DNA of 64,000 nucleotides. It comes from Liolophura sinensis. Its lineage: Eukaryota > Mollusca > Polyplacophora > Chitonida > Chitonidae. Positions 1-12,012 of the stretch are shown here, piece by piece (position 1 is the first letter of the stretch; every line of letters begins with the position of its first letter). The notes beneath the pieces are model-generated. The model did no database searches and had not been told where the DNA came from. It was given only the letters and a program-made list of their open reading frames with translations. Where the stretch lies: positions 18,419,570-18,483,569 of the forward strand of contig NC_088300.1 in assembly GCF_032854445.1 (NCBI RefSeq), written 5' to 3'. Made by a program: the position numbers and the translations under genes.

Positions 1-455
1 ACACACCGCATAGGCCTCCAGTAGCGTACACTGATATCAGTCTAAGGAAGGGGAAGAAAATACATCTGTGACACACTGTATGCACGAACACCAGTCTTAG
101 ATGATGGAGAAATACACCTTGTGACACATTATATGTAGGCCCACATTAATTTCCCAACAAATCTTTTACTCTCAACACATATGTAATGTGTATAACTACT
201 TTGATCAGTACCTAAACGACCACCTAGAACATATTTCTTGACGTTTTCCAGGTAAAAATTTCTTAAACATTGAGAGTAGGTGCACAGGTAATAGAAGGAA
301 GTGTGTGAAGGTAGACTCATTAACACACGTGTCCCATACTATATCGAGCTGTGTAAACATAATTCTATACCTGACGTTTTCTATATACGAGAACTCCTCC
401 CTTCACATTGAGTTATCCAGGTGTTTAGTTTATGAGGCGGGGCTTACTGACTCAC

Positions 456-684
456 CATCACGATTTTGTAGGAAAATACAGAATGAAGTATAGTCCTGGG
501 TACCGCACACCTCCCAGATGCCGAGGCCCGTCACATGTAAGCCCAGGAAAGTGTCGGTGAAGGTGGGGTCGGGCAGGAACCAGGCTGGCGTTGTGAAGCC
601 GATCAGGTGAAGGAGGAAAGCTAAGAGCAGAATCAAGAGTCCGAGGCGGGCCAGGCGTGACACGGCGCTACAGTCCGCCTTCAT
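456..684 (-). CDS. claudin-like four-TM protein, exon 1 only (partial)
   Basis: First coding exon of a claudin/PMP22-superfamily membrane protein; the rest lies beyond the left edge. From the chosen start (MKADCSAV, ATG at 684) a hydrophobic TM1 spans residues 11-34. The first extracellular loop holds W35, then GLGIW (53-57) with C60 and C69, a variant of the family W-GLW-C-C signature. The exon ends at 456 before GTGAGT in phase 1, as in the four other claudin-like genes here. An upstream in-frame ATG at 771 would add 29 residues; I prefer 684 because it puts the start just before TM1 as in the paralogues. It is divergent from the gene at 1739, with 1,054 bp between start codons. Family known, exact orthologue not recognised. 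Confidence 0.8.
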
Positions 685-1738
685 CCCTTCGAACACCGAT
701 GGGCTGGCGTAGATCAGCGGACCCCGGGTATAGAACCCCGACGTGTCTTTGTACGTGTATACGGACCCCATCTTTAACACTCCGTCAAATATGGCCGTCT
801 ACACCTTAGAAGACGCAGCTAGGTATATGTATGATACAGTCATACCGACGAAAACAGAAACAAAAGCTAATCAACCTGTAGGACGACTTTTCCCATGGCT
901 TCTTACGTTTTTTTCACTCACCTGTCACGCTTGAGTTACTTCGTGGCCTAATTAGATGCGTCAAGTGAAACAGACAAGGGCATATCAGGGGCTATTTAAA
1001 TACATGACTTTTCTTTAATTTCCTGGATGCATTCACATAAATTCACTCTGCGCAGACTGACTGAAAACACCTTGTCGGATTGTTGCAGAGAACGCTGTCC
1101 TCAGGTAAGATTATATCAGGTGTTTCTTCAGATAATAGGTGCATCAGCCGTTTACTGAGACCGACAGGCCACTGATACTCAGCATTATTCCCAAACTACA
1201 ATACATAGCGCGAGACTTTCACTAGTTGCTGTGGAGATTCGACAAGATAAAAGTGGAGCTCCACCCAGCCAGCCCCGCTTACCTTGGCCTTACCTAAGAT
1301 TATAACTCAAACATTGTCCCCACCTGTTCAGCCAGTGCAGAGGAGACGTGTAGAAAATCGCTAGCACTGTACGGCATTGTGAAGGAATTACGTGTGTAGT
1401 CGTGGTACAATTACCTAGCGGGACTACAAACCAGGATTCTCTTACTCATATACAGATAGTGTGTGTGCGTAAACAGTAACAGTGGGTCAGAGAGCCGTGC
1501 GCCAATGGACTAGTGTGTGAGTGTACAACTGTGGACTATTGTCTGACTGTCCTCTCTACTTGTGGGGTGGGCGCTCAGTCCAAGTTTATCTCACATCCAC
1601 TCATCCTCCGTGGTTCAGCCTCTCGGTGTGTCTGCCAGCTTACATCTACCCCACGACCCAAAACAACCGTTCCCCTGCTCTTCCGGCGCCCACTATCACC
1701 CGATCCCCGGACCATGGTGGTGGGGTGAGGATACGGCC
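685..1738. promoter_or_regulatory. Divergent promoter/5' UTR interval between two claudin-like genes
   Basis: About 1 kb separates the start codons of two divergently transcribed claudin-like genes, so both promoters must lie here unless there are distant untranslated exons. I see no convincing TATA box or recognisable operator. The last 200 bp before 1739 is richer in G and C and contains several upstream ATGs, consistent with a 5' UTR. The role is inferred from position only. Confidence 0.35.
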
Positions 1739-4700
1739 ATGGTGAAGCTGTGGACCCTCAACGCTCTAATCGTCGTCTGCATCGCCTTCATTCTCTTCAT
1801 CGTCAGTTTCTCCACGCCGTACTGGTTAGAGGGGGTGAATAATGCCCCGGTTACTATGGGGCTCTGGCAGACTTGTAGCACATCGTGTTACCTAAATCAC
1901 TACAAAGCAGGTAAGTCGCTATTTACACTGTCACAAAAAAACACTCTACCTTTACAATTAAACCAATTGGTTACTACAAACGTCATTACAAAGCCGGTAA
2001 TTAAGTCACTGTCTACTTCATTACACAGTCAGTAAGTCACGGTCCACGTTATTAGAAAGTCAGTAAGTCACTGTCCACGTCATTACAAAGTCGGAAAGTC
2101 ACTGCCCAAACCATGCCAAAGCCAGTAAGTTACTGTCCGTGTCATTATAAAGTCGAAAAGTCACTGTCCTCGTCATTACAAAGCAGGTAAGTCACTGTCC
2201 ACGCCATTACAAAGCACTGTCCATGTCAACGCCATTACCAAAGCGGGTAAATCACCGCCCACGCCATGACCAAAGCCAAAAAGTCACTGTTCGAGCCATT
2301 ACATAAATAATACTACCCACACGATTAAAGTCAATTCCTACTGCATTGAAAAGCCAGTAAGTCACTACCCACACCCCAACAAAACCAGTAAGTCACTGTC
2401 CACACCATTACAAAGTCGGCAAGTCACCCCTCACACACTGACAAAGCAAGTAAATCACTGCCTATACAATTGCAATGCCGGTAAGTCACTTTCTACACCA
2501 TTTGAAAGACGGCAAGCGATTACGTACAAATTATAAGGCCAGTAATAATACCCACACCCTAACAGAGCTAGTAAGTCACAATTTACATCATAGCAAAGCC
2601 GGTCACGACTTATGAAATAACAAAACCATCAAAGCCCTAACTGTATACAACTACAAAATAGGTAAGTCACGACTTACAACGTTACAAAGCCGTAGATCAC
2701 GCTTTAGCCAGTATCTATGCTATTGCAAGTGGATGCACTGGTCAGCAACTTGCGGCTGGTCGTGGGTTTCCCTTGGCCTTTGCTCGGTTTCCTCCCATCA
2801 TTATGCTGTCCGCCGTCGTATAAGTGAGATATTCTTGAGTACGGCGTATAACACGTATAAAACAAATAAATAAATCACTGCATTGGGGTGTTCTTGGATG
2901 AAATTATACCTCTAAATGTTCAAGGCAACTCATACTTCATGTCATCCTGAATAGTACAATACTGGGAGTTGTATGAAGAACTCAATCATGCGTAGGCCTA
3001 TATCATTTTAGAAATATAGTCTCTTGAGCTGTTGTGTGAAATAATCAAGTTTTAGTTTCGACAATGTAGGCTAGAATTTGAAACAATACAAAATCTTTTT
3101 GTATGAGTGAAATATCGCGTCGTTCGAAAACTTTACTCCGTCAGTTCATGAAAAATTACTCTTCAGGTTATGACATTTCATGTCGGGGTGGTACATGCCA
3201 ATATATTATTCGAGAAAGGATGGTGTTAAGAAGAAGACATGTTTATGCACACAAATTACTGTCGCTTTTGAGCCAGACTCGCGTTAAAAGTAAGACAAGA
3301 AAGTTATCTGCAAATCTTGGTGAGAGTTTAAGTTTTTTGGAAATGAAATCTAGTCAGTGGTCCATGTGAATGTGGTTTGATGACATTTGGTAACCCTGCC
3401 TAGGGATATGTGTAGCTGCAGTCTTAACCCTGGCTATCGCCTTATGATATAACCAGTATATATGTCATTACGTGTTTACGATCTATAAACCACGTATTAC
3501 AGAAGACAGGTGTTAAACGTGGAGTAGTCACGGAACACAGACTTATCACCTGAGCTATCTGTACACAGCTAGCACTGTGTTCTATCTCAGTTCTTTAATC
3601 TCAGCGGTCTGTTTGGCTTGCATACCTGTGATCACATACCTGGCCAGGTATACCACGATTTGACAGCATTGCTTGGCAGGAAATGGATTTGCCTCGTGTT
3701 TAAATTTGCGTAATAGGTGTATACACTGCTGTTCACTTTACATGTAGTTATTCAGAATGACATTCAATTAAATCCATGATAATATTGCACTGTTGTTGAT
3801 GACAACAAACATGGTGGTGGTTAAAATGTCCATAAATTCGCAGCCTTAAAATTTTACTTTTACTTTTGACTCATTCTGTTTGGTAGTTTTGAGAGGTTTG
3901 CTGAGGATGTTTATTGTGACAATTAAGAGTTACACCTGTTCTTTGTGTGATATATATAGGTGACACATGCTACATTGTTCTGATACGACATTCCATCGAG
4001 TGGATGATCTTTTGTAGTTGATTCTTGTAAATGGTCTCCCTTCACTTGATGAAGCTACAAGTGTTAGCCTAGAATGTTTGATAATGCCTAACGTTATTAA
4101 AAAAAATGAGAAAATAATATTTGTTACCACTTGTAACTAAATTTAATTCATTATAAAGTCTGAAACATACATACTATGAATACGGTTCACGAAAGCAGTT
4201 TAATCGCCAGCGTGTAAATGATCTCATGTATACATTCATACTTGATTGGTCTACTTTAGATTAAGTTCTCACCGACTGCACTGGCTTAGTTGAAAGCTAA
4301 TTAAGCGTCTCTGGTTCGGTAATCTCTAATACCCATTGTAAAGGTCACATCATTTGACCTAACCCACAGTTAAGGTCGCACACTTTAATCACTACTGTAC
4401 ACAAATAATGTGATTTTGGTGCCATTGCTAACCCCTTTGATCTTTTTTCTTCCGCCTAGATTAATTCTGAGATAATACCGCTAATTAAACACTATTTTGC
4501 TTGTCGTACATGTATAAAAATGAAAGCTAACCGAATCAAACTCCTTACAGCACATGCATCGCTCTTCGTTCACTTTATATCACTGCCAAGATCAGAAAAT
4601 TGTGTACAGAAATCTTGAACAAAGCTGACGTCACTGGGTTCAGGGTGAAGGGGCAGGCAGTGACATTTTCGTTTTCAAGCCGTATATAATATCCGATATG

Positions 4701-7276
4701 TATGAAGTACATACATGAAATAATCCAGAACATGTCAGTTGTCTTCAACACTGACGCATGTCTAACCACTGTTTTCCTTGACAGGGTTTTTCCAGGGTAC
4801 CCAGGCCATGGCAACCATGGGGCTAATGGTGGCTGTTTTCACCATTCCCATAGTTGGGCTCTACATGCACGTGGCCGGCAAGGACGGTCTGGATACCATC
4901 GAGTACGTCACCTGGAAATCCGCCATTGTCTCCACCGTCCTGTCATGTAAGTCACTGACCTGTAATGTAAGTCACCGTGCTATTATATGAGTCACCGATC
5001 TGTCATGTGAGTCCCCGACCTACCATGTAAGTGGCCGTGCTGTCATACAAGTCACTGACCTATCATGTAAGTCTCCGTACTATCATGTAAGTCACTGACC
5101 TATCATGTAAGTCACTGATCTATCATGTAAGTCACTGACCTATCATGTAAGTCACCATGCTATCATGAAAGTCACCATGCTATCATGAAAGTCACCATGC
5201 TATCATGTAAGTCACCATGCTACCATGTAAGTCACTGATCTGTCATGTAAGTCACCATGCCATCATGTAAGTCACTCACCTATCATGTAAGTCTCCATAC
5301 TACCATGTAAGTCGCTGACCTATTATATAAGTCACCGTGCTATCATGTAAGTCACCATACTATCATGTAAGTCACTGGCCTATAATGTAAGTTACCGCCT
5401 TATTACGAAGTTGTCTAGACCTAAGTAAGATTTTGTTTTATCTTCAAAGATAAAAGAAAAGTTTGGCTTATCTTAAGGACTTATGAGTTTTCTTAAATGC
5501 CCGTGAGAAAAGTGAAAATTAGCGTTTAAGCTCAGATCTGCATGTAGTTTGAAGATTATCACCACCAAGTGGAAGTCTATGCCAGCTTCGGAACACTGGG
5601 CCCAGAGGTATACATGAACATGCCATTCACAACCACTGCAGCGTGACAGTAGAGAGTGATGTGTCACAAGTTCAAGCCGACATGTGTAGGCGGGGAGTGT
5701 GTTTTCACACCCACTGAGGACAACTGTTTGGTTGATTGCACATTCATCGTGTACTTGAGACCGCCTGTCCCTTGATTACACGATTATAGCTTACTTGACT
5801 ACGCGACTATCTCTGCCTTGATTACACGAAACCAGCTTATTTGACTACGCGACTATCTCTGCCTTGATTACACGAAACCAGCTTATTTGACTACGCGACT
5901 ATTTCTGTCTTGATTGCACGAAACCAGCTTACTTGTTTACGCGACCACCTGTCTCTTGATTACATGACTCTAGCTCACTTGACAACGCAACTATCTCTGT
6001 TTTGCTTACACGAAACCAGCTTACTTGACTACGCGACTGTTTCTGTCTTGATTACACGAAACCATCTTACTTGACTACGCGACTATCTCTGTCTTGATTA
6101 CACGAAACCAGCTTATTTGACTACGCGACTATCTCTGTCTTGATTACACGAAACCAGCTTATTTGACTACGAGACTATTTCTGTCTTGATTGCACGAAAC
6201 CAGCTTACTTGTTTACGCGACCACCTGTCTCTTGATTACACGACTCTAGCTCACTTGACAACGCAACTATCTCTGTTTTGCTTACATGAAACCAGCTTAC
6301 TTGACTACGCGACTATCTCTGTCTTGATTACGCGACTGNNNNNNNNNNNNNNNNNNNNNNNNNNNNNNNNNNNNNNNNNNNNNNNNNNNNNNNNNNNNNN
6401 NNNNNNNNNNNNNNNNNNNNNNNNNNNNNNNNNNNNNNNNNNNNNNNNNNNNNNNNNNNNNNNNNNNNNNNNNNNNNNNNNNNNNNNNNNNNNNNNNNNN
6501 NNNNNNNNNNNNNNNNNNNNNNNNNNNNNNNNNNNNNNCTATCTCTGTCTTGATTACACGAAACCAGCTTACTTGACTGCACGACTATCTCTCTCCTGAT
6601 TTCACGACCATACACCACCGTCTGTCTCTTAAATACACACCCAAATCTCACTTGAAAATCTAAGTAACCTCGATTCATGTTATGCTCTTTACCTATACGT
6701 AATGGAGTTCTCCTGCCGTTTGCTGTGATCGGCTGATTTTCATCATACCAACAAACATACAATCGCCTTTGTGTACCAAAGCTCATGCATCTTTTTTTAG
6801 TCTAATAATGAGATCCAGCTTATTGTCTCAGAAAGGATATAAATGTAGACAAGAAATACATGGCCTTTAGTCAGCAATCAGTCTAACAGCTTACCATCTT
6901 TTTGAACACATAATCTGTAGTTACGTTAATTTCTACCACTTATTATTGTATCCTGTCATCTGTGTGGCACCCCCGAGTGCTTTACCGTAGCTATATCTTA
7001 GTTTCCAAAATCTCGATTAACTGAGTAATATAATAACTAATATTATGTATTTTTGCTTATCTCTCTACAGGTTGTATTCATTTTACTGAGTGTGATAATT
7101 ATGGGAACAAAGTATACCCTGGTCAACCTCAAGCCGGCCAAGACTCCGGGCACATATAGGGAATCTCAGTTTAATTTGTCCTGGTCTTTCGGACTGGCCA
7201 CTGCTTCCTCTTGTCTCTACTCTTGTCAGCCATCATGCTCACACTGGAGAAACTTCAGCCTCACCCAAACGTCTGA
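1739..7276 (+). CDS. claudin-like four-TM protein (exon 3 frame-disrupted)
   Basis: Exons 1739-1910, 4785-4946 and 7071-7276, introns in phase 1. Claudin-superfamily proteins sit in the plasma membrane, often at cell junctions. TM1 is residues 8-27; the loop holds W29, GLW (41-43), C46 and C50; TM2 begins near residue 66; TM3 spans the exon 2/3 join. Exon lengths 172 and 162 nt equal those of the gene at 17541, so the two are close paralogues. In exon 3 the TM3 and loop frame (VVFILLSVIIMG) is one base out of register with the first donor, and the TM4 frame (SLLLSAIMLTLEKL, stop 7274-7276) returns to the expected register. This looks like +1 near 7071 and -1 near 7210, total length still a multiple of three. 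Without correction the product stops early in exon 3. It may be a decaying gene, assembly error, or use of the second donor 20 nt downstream, which restores TM3 but not TM4. ATGG start context is good. Confidence 0.72.
1898..2705 (+). repeat. 31-bp minisatellite starting inside exon 1, donor motif in each unit
   Basis: Roughly 25 degenerate 31-bp units (CATTACAAAGCAGGTAAGTC plus about 11 bases). The first unit is CACTACAAAGCAG, the last 13 bases of exon 1, followed by the genuine donor GTAAGTC. Many later units keep AG-GTAAGTC or CAGTAAGTC; others have lost the GT. Some units carry insertions or deletions. It fills the first 800 bp of intron 1 of the claudin-like gene at 1739. Confidence 0.85.
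2742..2876 (+). mobile_element. SINE 3' part, (AAATA)n-tailed family
   Basis: Contains the recurrent block 'cggctggtcgtgggtttccc', a Cys/Gly-rich-looking 'gccgccgtcgtataagtg' segment and the tail 'caaataaataaat'. The same order recurs at many places in this window in both orientations. The tRNA-like head is missing here, so this is 5'-truncated. Confidence 0.7.
2877..4784. other. Remainder of intron 1, no feature recognised
   Basis: AT-rich intronic sequence of the gene at 1739. An 88-codon reading frame at 3103-3369 has no recognisable domain and no splice or context support. The acceptor region ends in TTTTCCTTGACAG just before 4785, a good 3' splice site. Confidence 0.5.
4940..5399 (+). 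repeat. Exact 20-bp array of donor sites starting in exon 2
   Basis: Twenty-three consecutive 20-bp units in perfect register, consensus CTATCATGTAAGTCACTGAC. Unit 1 starts at 4940 and includes the last 7 bases of exon 2 (CTGTCAT) followed by the real donor GTAAGT at 4947. Seventeen of the 23 units keep ATGTAAGT intact; the others have changes such as ATATGAGT or ATGAAAGT. Each intact unit is a full-strength consensus 5' splice site. Confidence 0.95.
5758..6610 (+). repeat. 46-bp minisatellite containing the assembly gap
   Basis: Units of about 46 bp (core CTTGATTACACGAAACCAGC, then TTACTTGACTACGCGACTAT) repeated through intron 2 of the gene at 1739. The array is interrupted by the N run, so its true copy number is unknown. 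A larger period is visible: the block around 5890-6000 recurs around 6180-6290. Confidence 0.9.
6339..6538. other. Assembly gap, 200 N
   Basis: Exactly 200 undefined bases, a fixed-size scaffolding gap, flanked on both sides by the same 46-bp repeat. The missing length is therefore unknown and probably repeat. Confidence 0.99.
6611..7070. other. End of intron 2, no feature beyond acceptor
   Basis: Unique AT-rich sequence up to the pyrimidine-rich acceptor TTATCTCTCTACAG at 7057-7070, which precedes exon 3 of the claudin-like gene. No other element recognised. Confidence 0.5.
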
Positions 7277-9884
7277 TTGACGAGTGCAGTTGTGACCTGG
7301 ATGTAAGAAATGGTGGACCTTTCATCAGGCCATCCATGCGACCAGAACCTCTAACAGAGCAGAATTATCTCCAGTCAGCATCATATTAACTGTGTGCATT
7401 TGACATTGTTCATCATACCATGCAATGGACGCATGCACATTTTTTAAAATATGTATCTTCAAATCGTATGGACAGAAAACGAAGAAGTAGACGGATATTC
7501 TGTTCCAAGACTGTAAGAGCCAGTTTAAAATGTGACATTGTGATTGGAACTAAAAGCTGATGTGTTGCGTTTCGCTCTCAAGACAGAACTGGTCAACCCC
7601 ACATGAGCTTTGGTACAATCGCGTTCTTTAAATTTTTTTCTATGATACCAACGCTTTTTCTTAACCGTTGCATTATATTCGTGATATGGTCACGTCTTTC
7701 CTGAAAGTATATGTACACCAATAAGGATTTGCTCAAGACTTTGAAATAAGGTGATTGTGTGAGTGAGTGAGTGAACTTCGGGTGAACTTCATGCTCAACA
7801 AGTTTTTCAGTCATGTGACGACGAAGGAATCTTTAGGGTGTATGGAATCCCGCAGGACGGATTTCCACCACTCTTTTATCTAGTGCTGTGCTGCTTCACT
7901 GAAATGCGGGGCGGGTCAACCAGTCGTTGCATTATCCCCTTCAAGCTGAAACGTGTGACTCGACCCAGGATTGATCCCGTATCTACCGCTCCCGAAGCGG
8001 GACGGTCTACCAACCGTGCTATCCGGGATGGCTGGTCCCTTTGAACTAACATTGTGTGCATGGTCAGCCGAGTGCCAGTAAACACCAATCGGTAGTTGTC
8101 ACCATGAATGCATCTTCATAGTTTTACTGGTGCCCACCAGTATATAGATATTCATAAATTCACACATATTTGTGCTCGTTCATCTGTGAATTTTTATTCT
8201 ACATTTTAAATTTTATTGTTAAAAAGATAATTATTGTTTATATTTCGGTTTTTTGCAGAATTCACCCGCAATTGCCCTGTGTCTGAAATGTTAGATGTAG
8301 TAAGTTAAAATCGTGAAGAATTCATCAAGATCAGTCTCAAGGGCTAAGCACGTGTGCTGGTATCCCACTTGTCGTCCTGAAACCTAGCACTCGCGTTCTT
8401 ATTTGGTCAGGTGGACTAGTCACGAGATCATCGCAGTTACGCCGCGAGAATACTCCTAGTCACGTGGTCACTGAGGAATCCAAGTGAAAATTGTATGTGA
8501 TGACGCCATAGCTCCTGGGTATGTCTGAACTTTTGTGTGTCAACGAGTATAAAGTTTACAATAAAAAACACAAATTTGAACCGTGTGAGAGATTTCTCAA
8601 TGACTCAGTGACTGTGTTGCCATTGTGTTTGTCATGACCCAGTATATGTGTGCGACACCTGAAGGCTGCTGCAATCACTAATGAGACAGACCGTTGCACG
8701 GCCCGCTGTGTAGTTTCGTCTGGCTGGATGTTACCGTGACACAAATGCGATTGTATGTTTGTTCGTTTGGATGAGGTTTAACATAACTTTTCAGATCACT
8801 TCTATATGTAAATATCACGACGTCCGTACAGTCTAATGCGTTAGTAACGTCCACACCCGGTCAAAAATATACTGACATCGGGCGGTTTAGCGATTGGTCA
8901 GATAAAGCAGCGGCAGGCATACTGTAGGCAAAGGTTCAATATCCGGTCGTGGACAAGACATTTTTACATTCCCCCGCTCTCATTGTTGGCGACAATATAA
9001 AGTACTCGGCGGTGCTCCTATAGCTATTGGATCAGTTGTACGTTCGTTCATGAACACTTATGTTTTGTCTGAAAACATCCATCAATATATACAGCTGAAA
9101 TCGGAAAATACACATATTTTCTCTCAAGGCACTCGTTCATGCATTGTCGTCTATACTTAATGTTCCACTGAAACAATATGTCTCTGTTGTCATTTTAAGG
9201 GTTAACCGTATATCATATAAACGTTGAAAACAAAGGACAAGATACATCATATGTTTCTCAGCTTCGCCGAAAAGTGAGCTAAAAACCACAGAAAAGGAAA
9301 CTGACCAATAGATTGAGACTGAATGTACAGAGCAGTAGAATAGAGCGAATAAATTCTGTTATCGGACGTGGTTAATCCCCGTTCACCGGCACACGGATTG
9401 AATCATTGTCTTGGACAAGGGCTTTTTATATTCCCCCCGGCCTGTAATTGTTCTTGGACGTTGCTGACAAAAGGCGGTCGACTACGAACTTATCACCATC
9501 ATAATAAATCAAATAATTAAATATAGACAAATAAAGAATTATTTTTTTTTAACAAAATAATCTAGCCGTAGTCGAAAGAAACACAAGAAATGTATCCGTT
9601 TAAAATAAAAATGAATAACCGCATTCATACTCACATATGGACAGTAACTAAGATGTATAGCTACGTACATGCCGATTTAGAGAAATTATTAGATATTTTT
9701 AGATGCATTGTTTCCTTATGTAAGTTGTCAAGACATAAGAAACCGTACCAACGTCACTGAAGCTCATTAGGCCTGTTTGAATGAATGAATGAAAGATTAT
9801 GGCTTAACGCCACATCGGCAGTATCTCAGCCATATCGTGGCGAAGCCTGTTTGACAACAGGTGAATCAGTCATTCAATAACCCA
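7277..9884. other. Gene-free 3' flank with SINE-like segments
   Basis: No coding exon recognised. Besides the SINE at 7757, two short related segments at about 8880-9045 and 9365-9510 resemble tRNA-headed SINEs: each has a head-like stretch, a 'tggacaag' motif, a C-run followed by an 'attgtt' block. A possible AATAAA at 8560-8565 is far from the stop codon and is not assigned. Confidence 0.4.
7757..8036 (-). mobile_element. tRNA-headed SINE with (GAGT)n tail, internally deleted
   Basis: Reverse orientation. It starts with GTGAGTGAGTGAGTG, then CAGTCATGTGACGACGAAGG, the body block with CAGTCGTTGCATTATCCCCT, and ends with a tRNA-like head (CTACCGCTCCCGAAGCGGGA ... GTGCTATCCGGG). It matches the complete copy at 20844-21204 but lacks parts of the tail and body. 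Located in the 3' flank of the gene at 1739. Confidence 0.85.
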
Positions 9885-9889
9885 GTTAG

Positions 9890-10990
9890 GCGAGCATGTA
9901 ACTTGTCATCCAATCATCCAGCGCACACACAAATCATACATCTAACTTGGCATATCCCCATCCAATCTTCAGTGCACGCAGAACCATATGTCTAACTTGA
10001 CATATAGCCATCCAATCATCCAGCGCACACACAAACGAGACGCCTAATTTGGCATATAGCTACCCGATCATCTAGCGCACACACAAACGAGACGCCTAAT
10101 TTGGCACATACCCAACCGATCATCCAGTCTACTCACAAACTAGAGGTCTAACTTGGCATATGACATCCAATCATCCAGCGCACGCACAAACCTTGGCACA
10201 TAACCACCCAATCATCCAGCGTATTCACAAATTAGAGGTCTAACTTGGCATATGACATCCAATCATCCAGCGCACACACAAATCAGACGTCTAACTTGCC
10301 ATATCAAATCAAACCATCCAGCGCACACACAAACCACACGTCTAGCTGAATTTAATTGGCATATAACCTTCCAATCATCTAGCAAACGCACAAACCAGAC
10401 GTCAAACCTGTCATATAACCTTCCAAACATCCAGCGCACGCACAAACCAGACATTTAACCTGGAATATAACCATCCAAACATCCAGCGCACGCACAAACC
10501 AGACATCTAACCTGGCATATAACCACCGAAACATCCACCGCACGCACAAACTAAACGTTTAACTTGTCATATATCCATCTAATAATCCAGGGCACACAAA
10601 AGTCAAACGTCTAATTTGACATATAATCGTCCAATCACCCAGCGCATGCAGTAACCAGCGCGTCTAAAGCTTGTCACGTAGCTATCGAATGCATGTAGAA
10701 TCCAGTCGTCTAACTGGTCACATATCATCCATTCATAGTACAACGACCCCAGCCGTCAAACATGCCATGTCGCAATCCAATCATCCAGCGCACAGCGACA
10801 CCAGCCGTCTAGTATGTTATGTCGCCATCCAATCATCCAGCACACACTGAAACCAGACGTCACATAGCCATTCACATTACTCAGCGCATACAGTCAGCCG
10901 TCTAGCTTGTCACATATCCATCTCCTCATCCGGCACACACAGAAGCAATGCGTCTAACCTGTTATCTATGGAGCCATTCAGTCATCCAGC
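9890..10990 (+). repeat. 52-bp degenerate minisatellite
   Basis: About 21 units of roughly 52 bp with core ATCCAGCGCACGCACAAACC followed by AGACGTCTAACCTGGCATAT. Units toward 10700-10990 are more diverged. Intergenic; contains no splice-like signal that matches a nearby exon. Confidence 0.9.
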
Positions 10991-11204
10991 GGTTTAAATT
11001 GCTTAATGTTTGGATCGAATAAATGAGATACATAGAAACTTATATTATGTATTTTTTGCTTTGTATCTTTGTACAGCTGTATGCATCGATCAGTGTTTCA
11101 CCATCGCATGAACTTCTGTATAGCTACACTCGAAGCAGTTTAGCTAACAAACCAAATGAGAATGCCTGTCGACCGAGTGATCAAGTGTGTGTCAATTGAC
11201 AAAC

Positions 11205-11405
11205 CCATCCTATGATCACATCCATCCTATGATCACATCTATCCTATGATCACATCTATCCTATGATCACATCCATCCTATGATCACATCTATCCTATGA
11301 TCACATTTATCCTATGATCACATCCATCCTATGATCACATCTATCCTATGATCACATTTATCCTATGATCACATCCATCCTATGATCACATCCATCCTAT
11401 GATCA
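11205..11405 (+). repeat. 17-bp tandem repeat
   Basis: About 12 nearly identical units of ATGATCACATCYATCCT. Very low divergence compared with the neighbouring 52-bp array, so a recent expansion. Short reading frames next to it have no recognisable content. Confidence 0.93.
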
Positions 11406-11899
11406 AACGGGAATTTGTTCGTGAAATTCATCAGGTATTTGATGGAGGTACGCTCCACGTCCCCGTTTCATTTTCCGGATGGTTTGGTCTCCTTCGGATG
11501 ATTTGGTGGCGTCAATGCACAGCCTTTTGATGCCGCCACCATTCCACCGATACATAACAAAGAACACGTTAGTTTGAACACGCATCACCGCATAATCCAT
11601 AATAACTAATTATGGACTGAGAACATCCTTGTTTGGCTTTGACAGTGGTGCCATGTGATAGCATGCAAACACCGGCTTTTTTTATATTGACTTTATAGTA
11701 TTCATTTGCCTTTCCATATAATTGCTTTCCTTCATCCACTTAAACTTGTAAAGGCATTGTGTGAATGCAGGATGCAGTTAAAAGTTGTGATAGCGGTGTA
11801 AACTATCATCAGTTGATTAAATTACACTTTCATACCACTAGTTTTATTTCAAAGTTAACGCGGAAGATACAAACCGGGGTAGTTTACGTGTTGACGAAG

Positions 11900-12012
11900 T
11901 GTGGAGGTTTTCTCCAATGTCTGATCTACCAGGATTCATCCGAACATAAACCTAACCGCCAACATATCAGTGATATATTCTTGAGAACGGCGTAAAACAC
12001 AAATCAAATAGA
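11900..12012 (+). mobile_element. SINE 3' remnant
   Basis: The segment 'gtgatatattcttgagaacg' followed by 'gcgtaaaacacaaatcaaat' matches the 3' end of the (AAATA)n-tailed SINE family. The upstream part is heavily diverged. Confidence 0.5.

Noticed and set aside
4940..5399. CRISPR-like array (regular short repeats)
   Set aside because: Units are contiguous without unique spacers, the genome is clearly eukaryotic, and the array copies an exon border.
6186..6786. Reading frames crossing the N gap
   Set aside because: Undefined bases were translated through; flanks are minisatellite.
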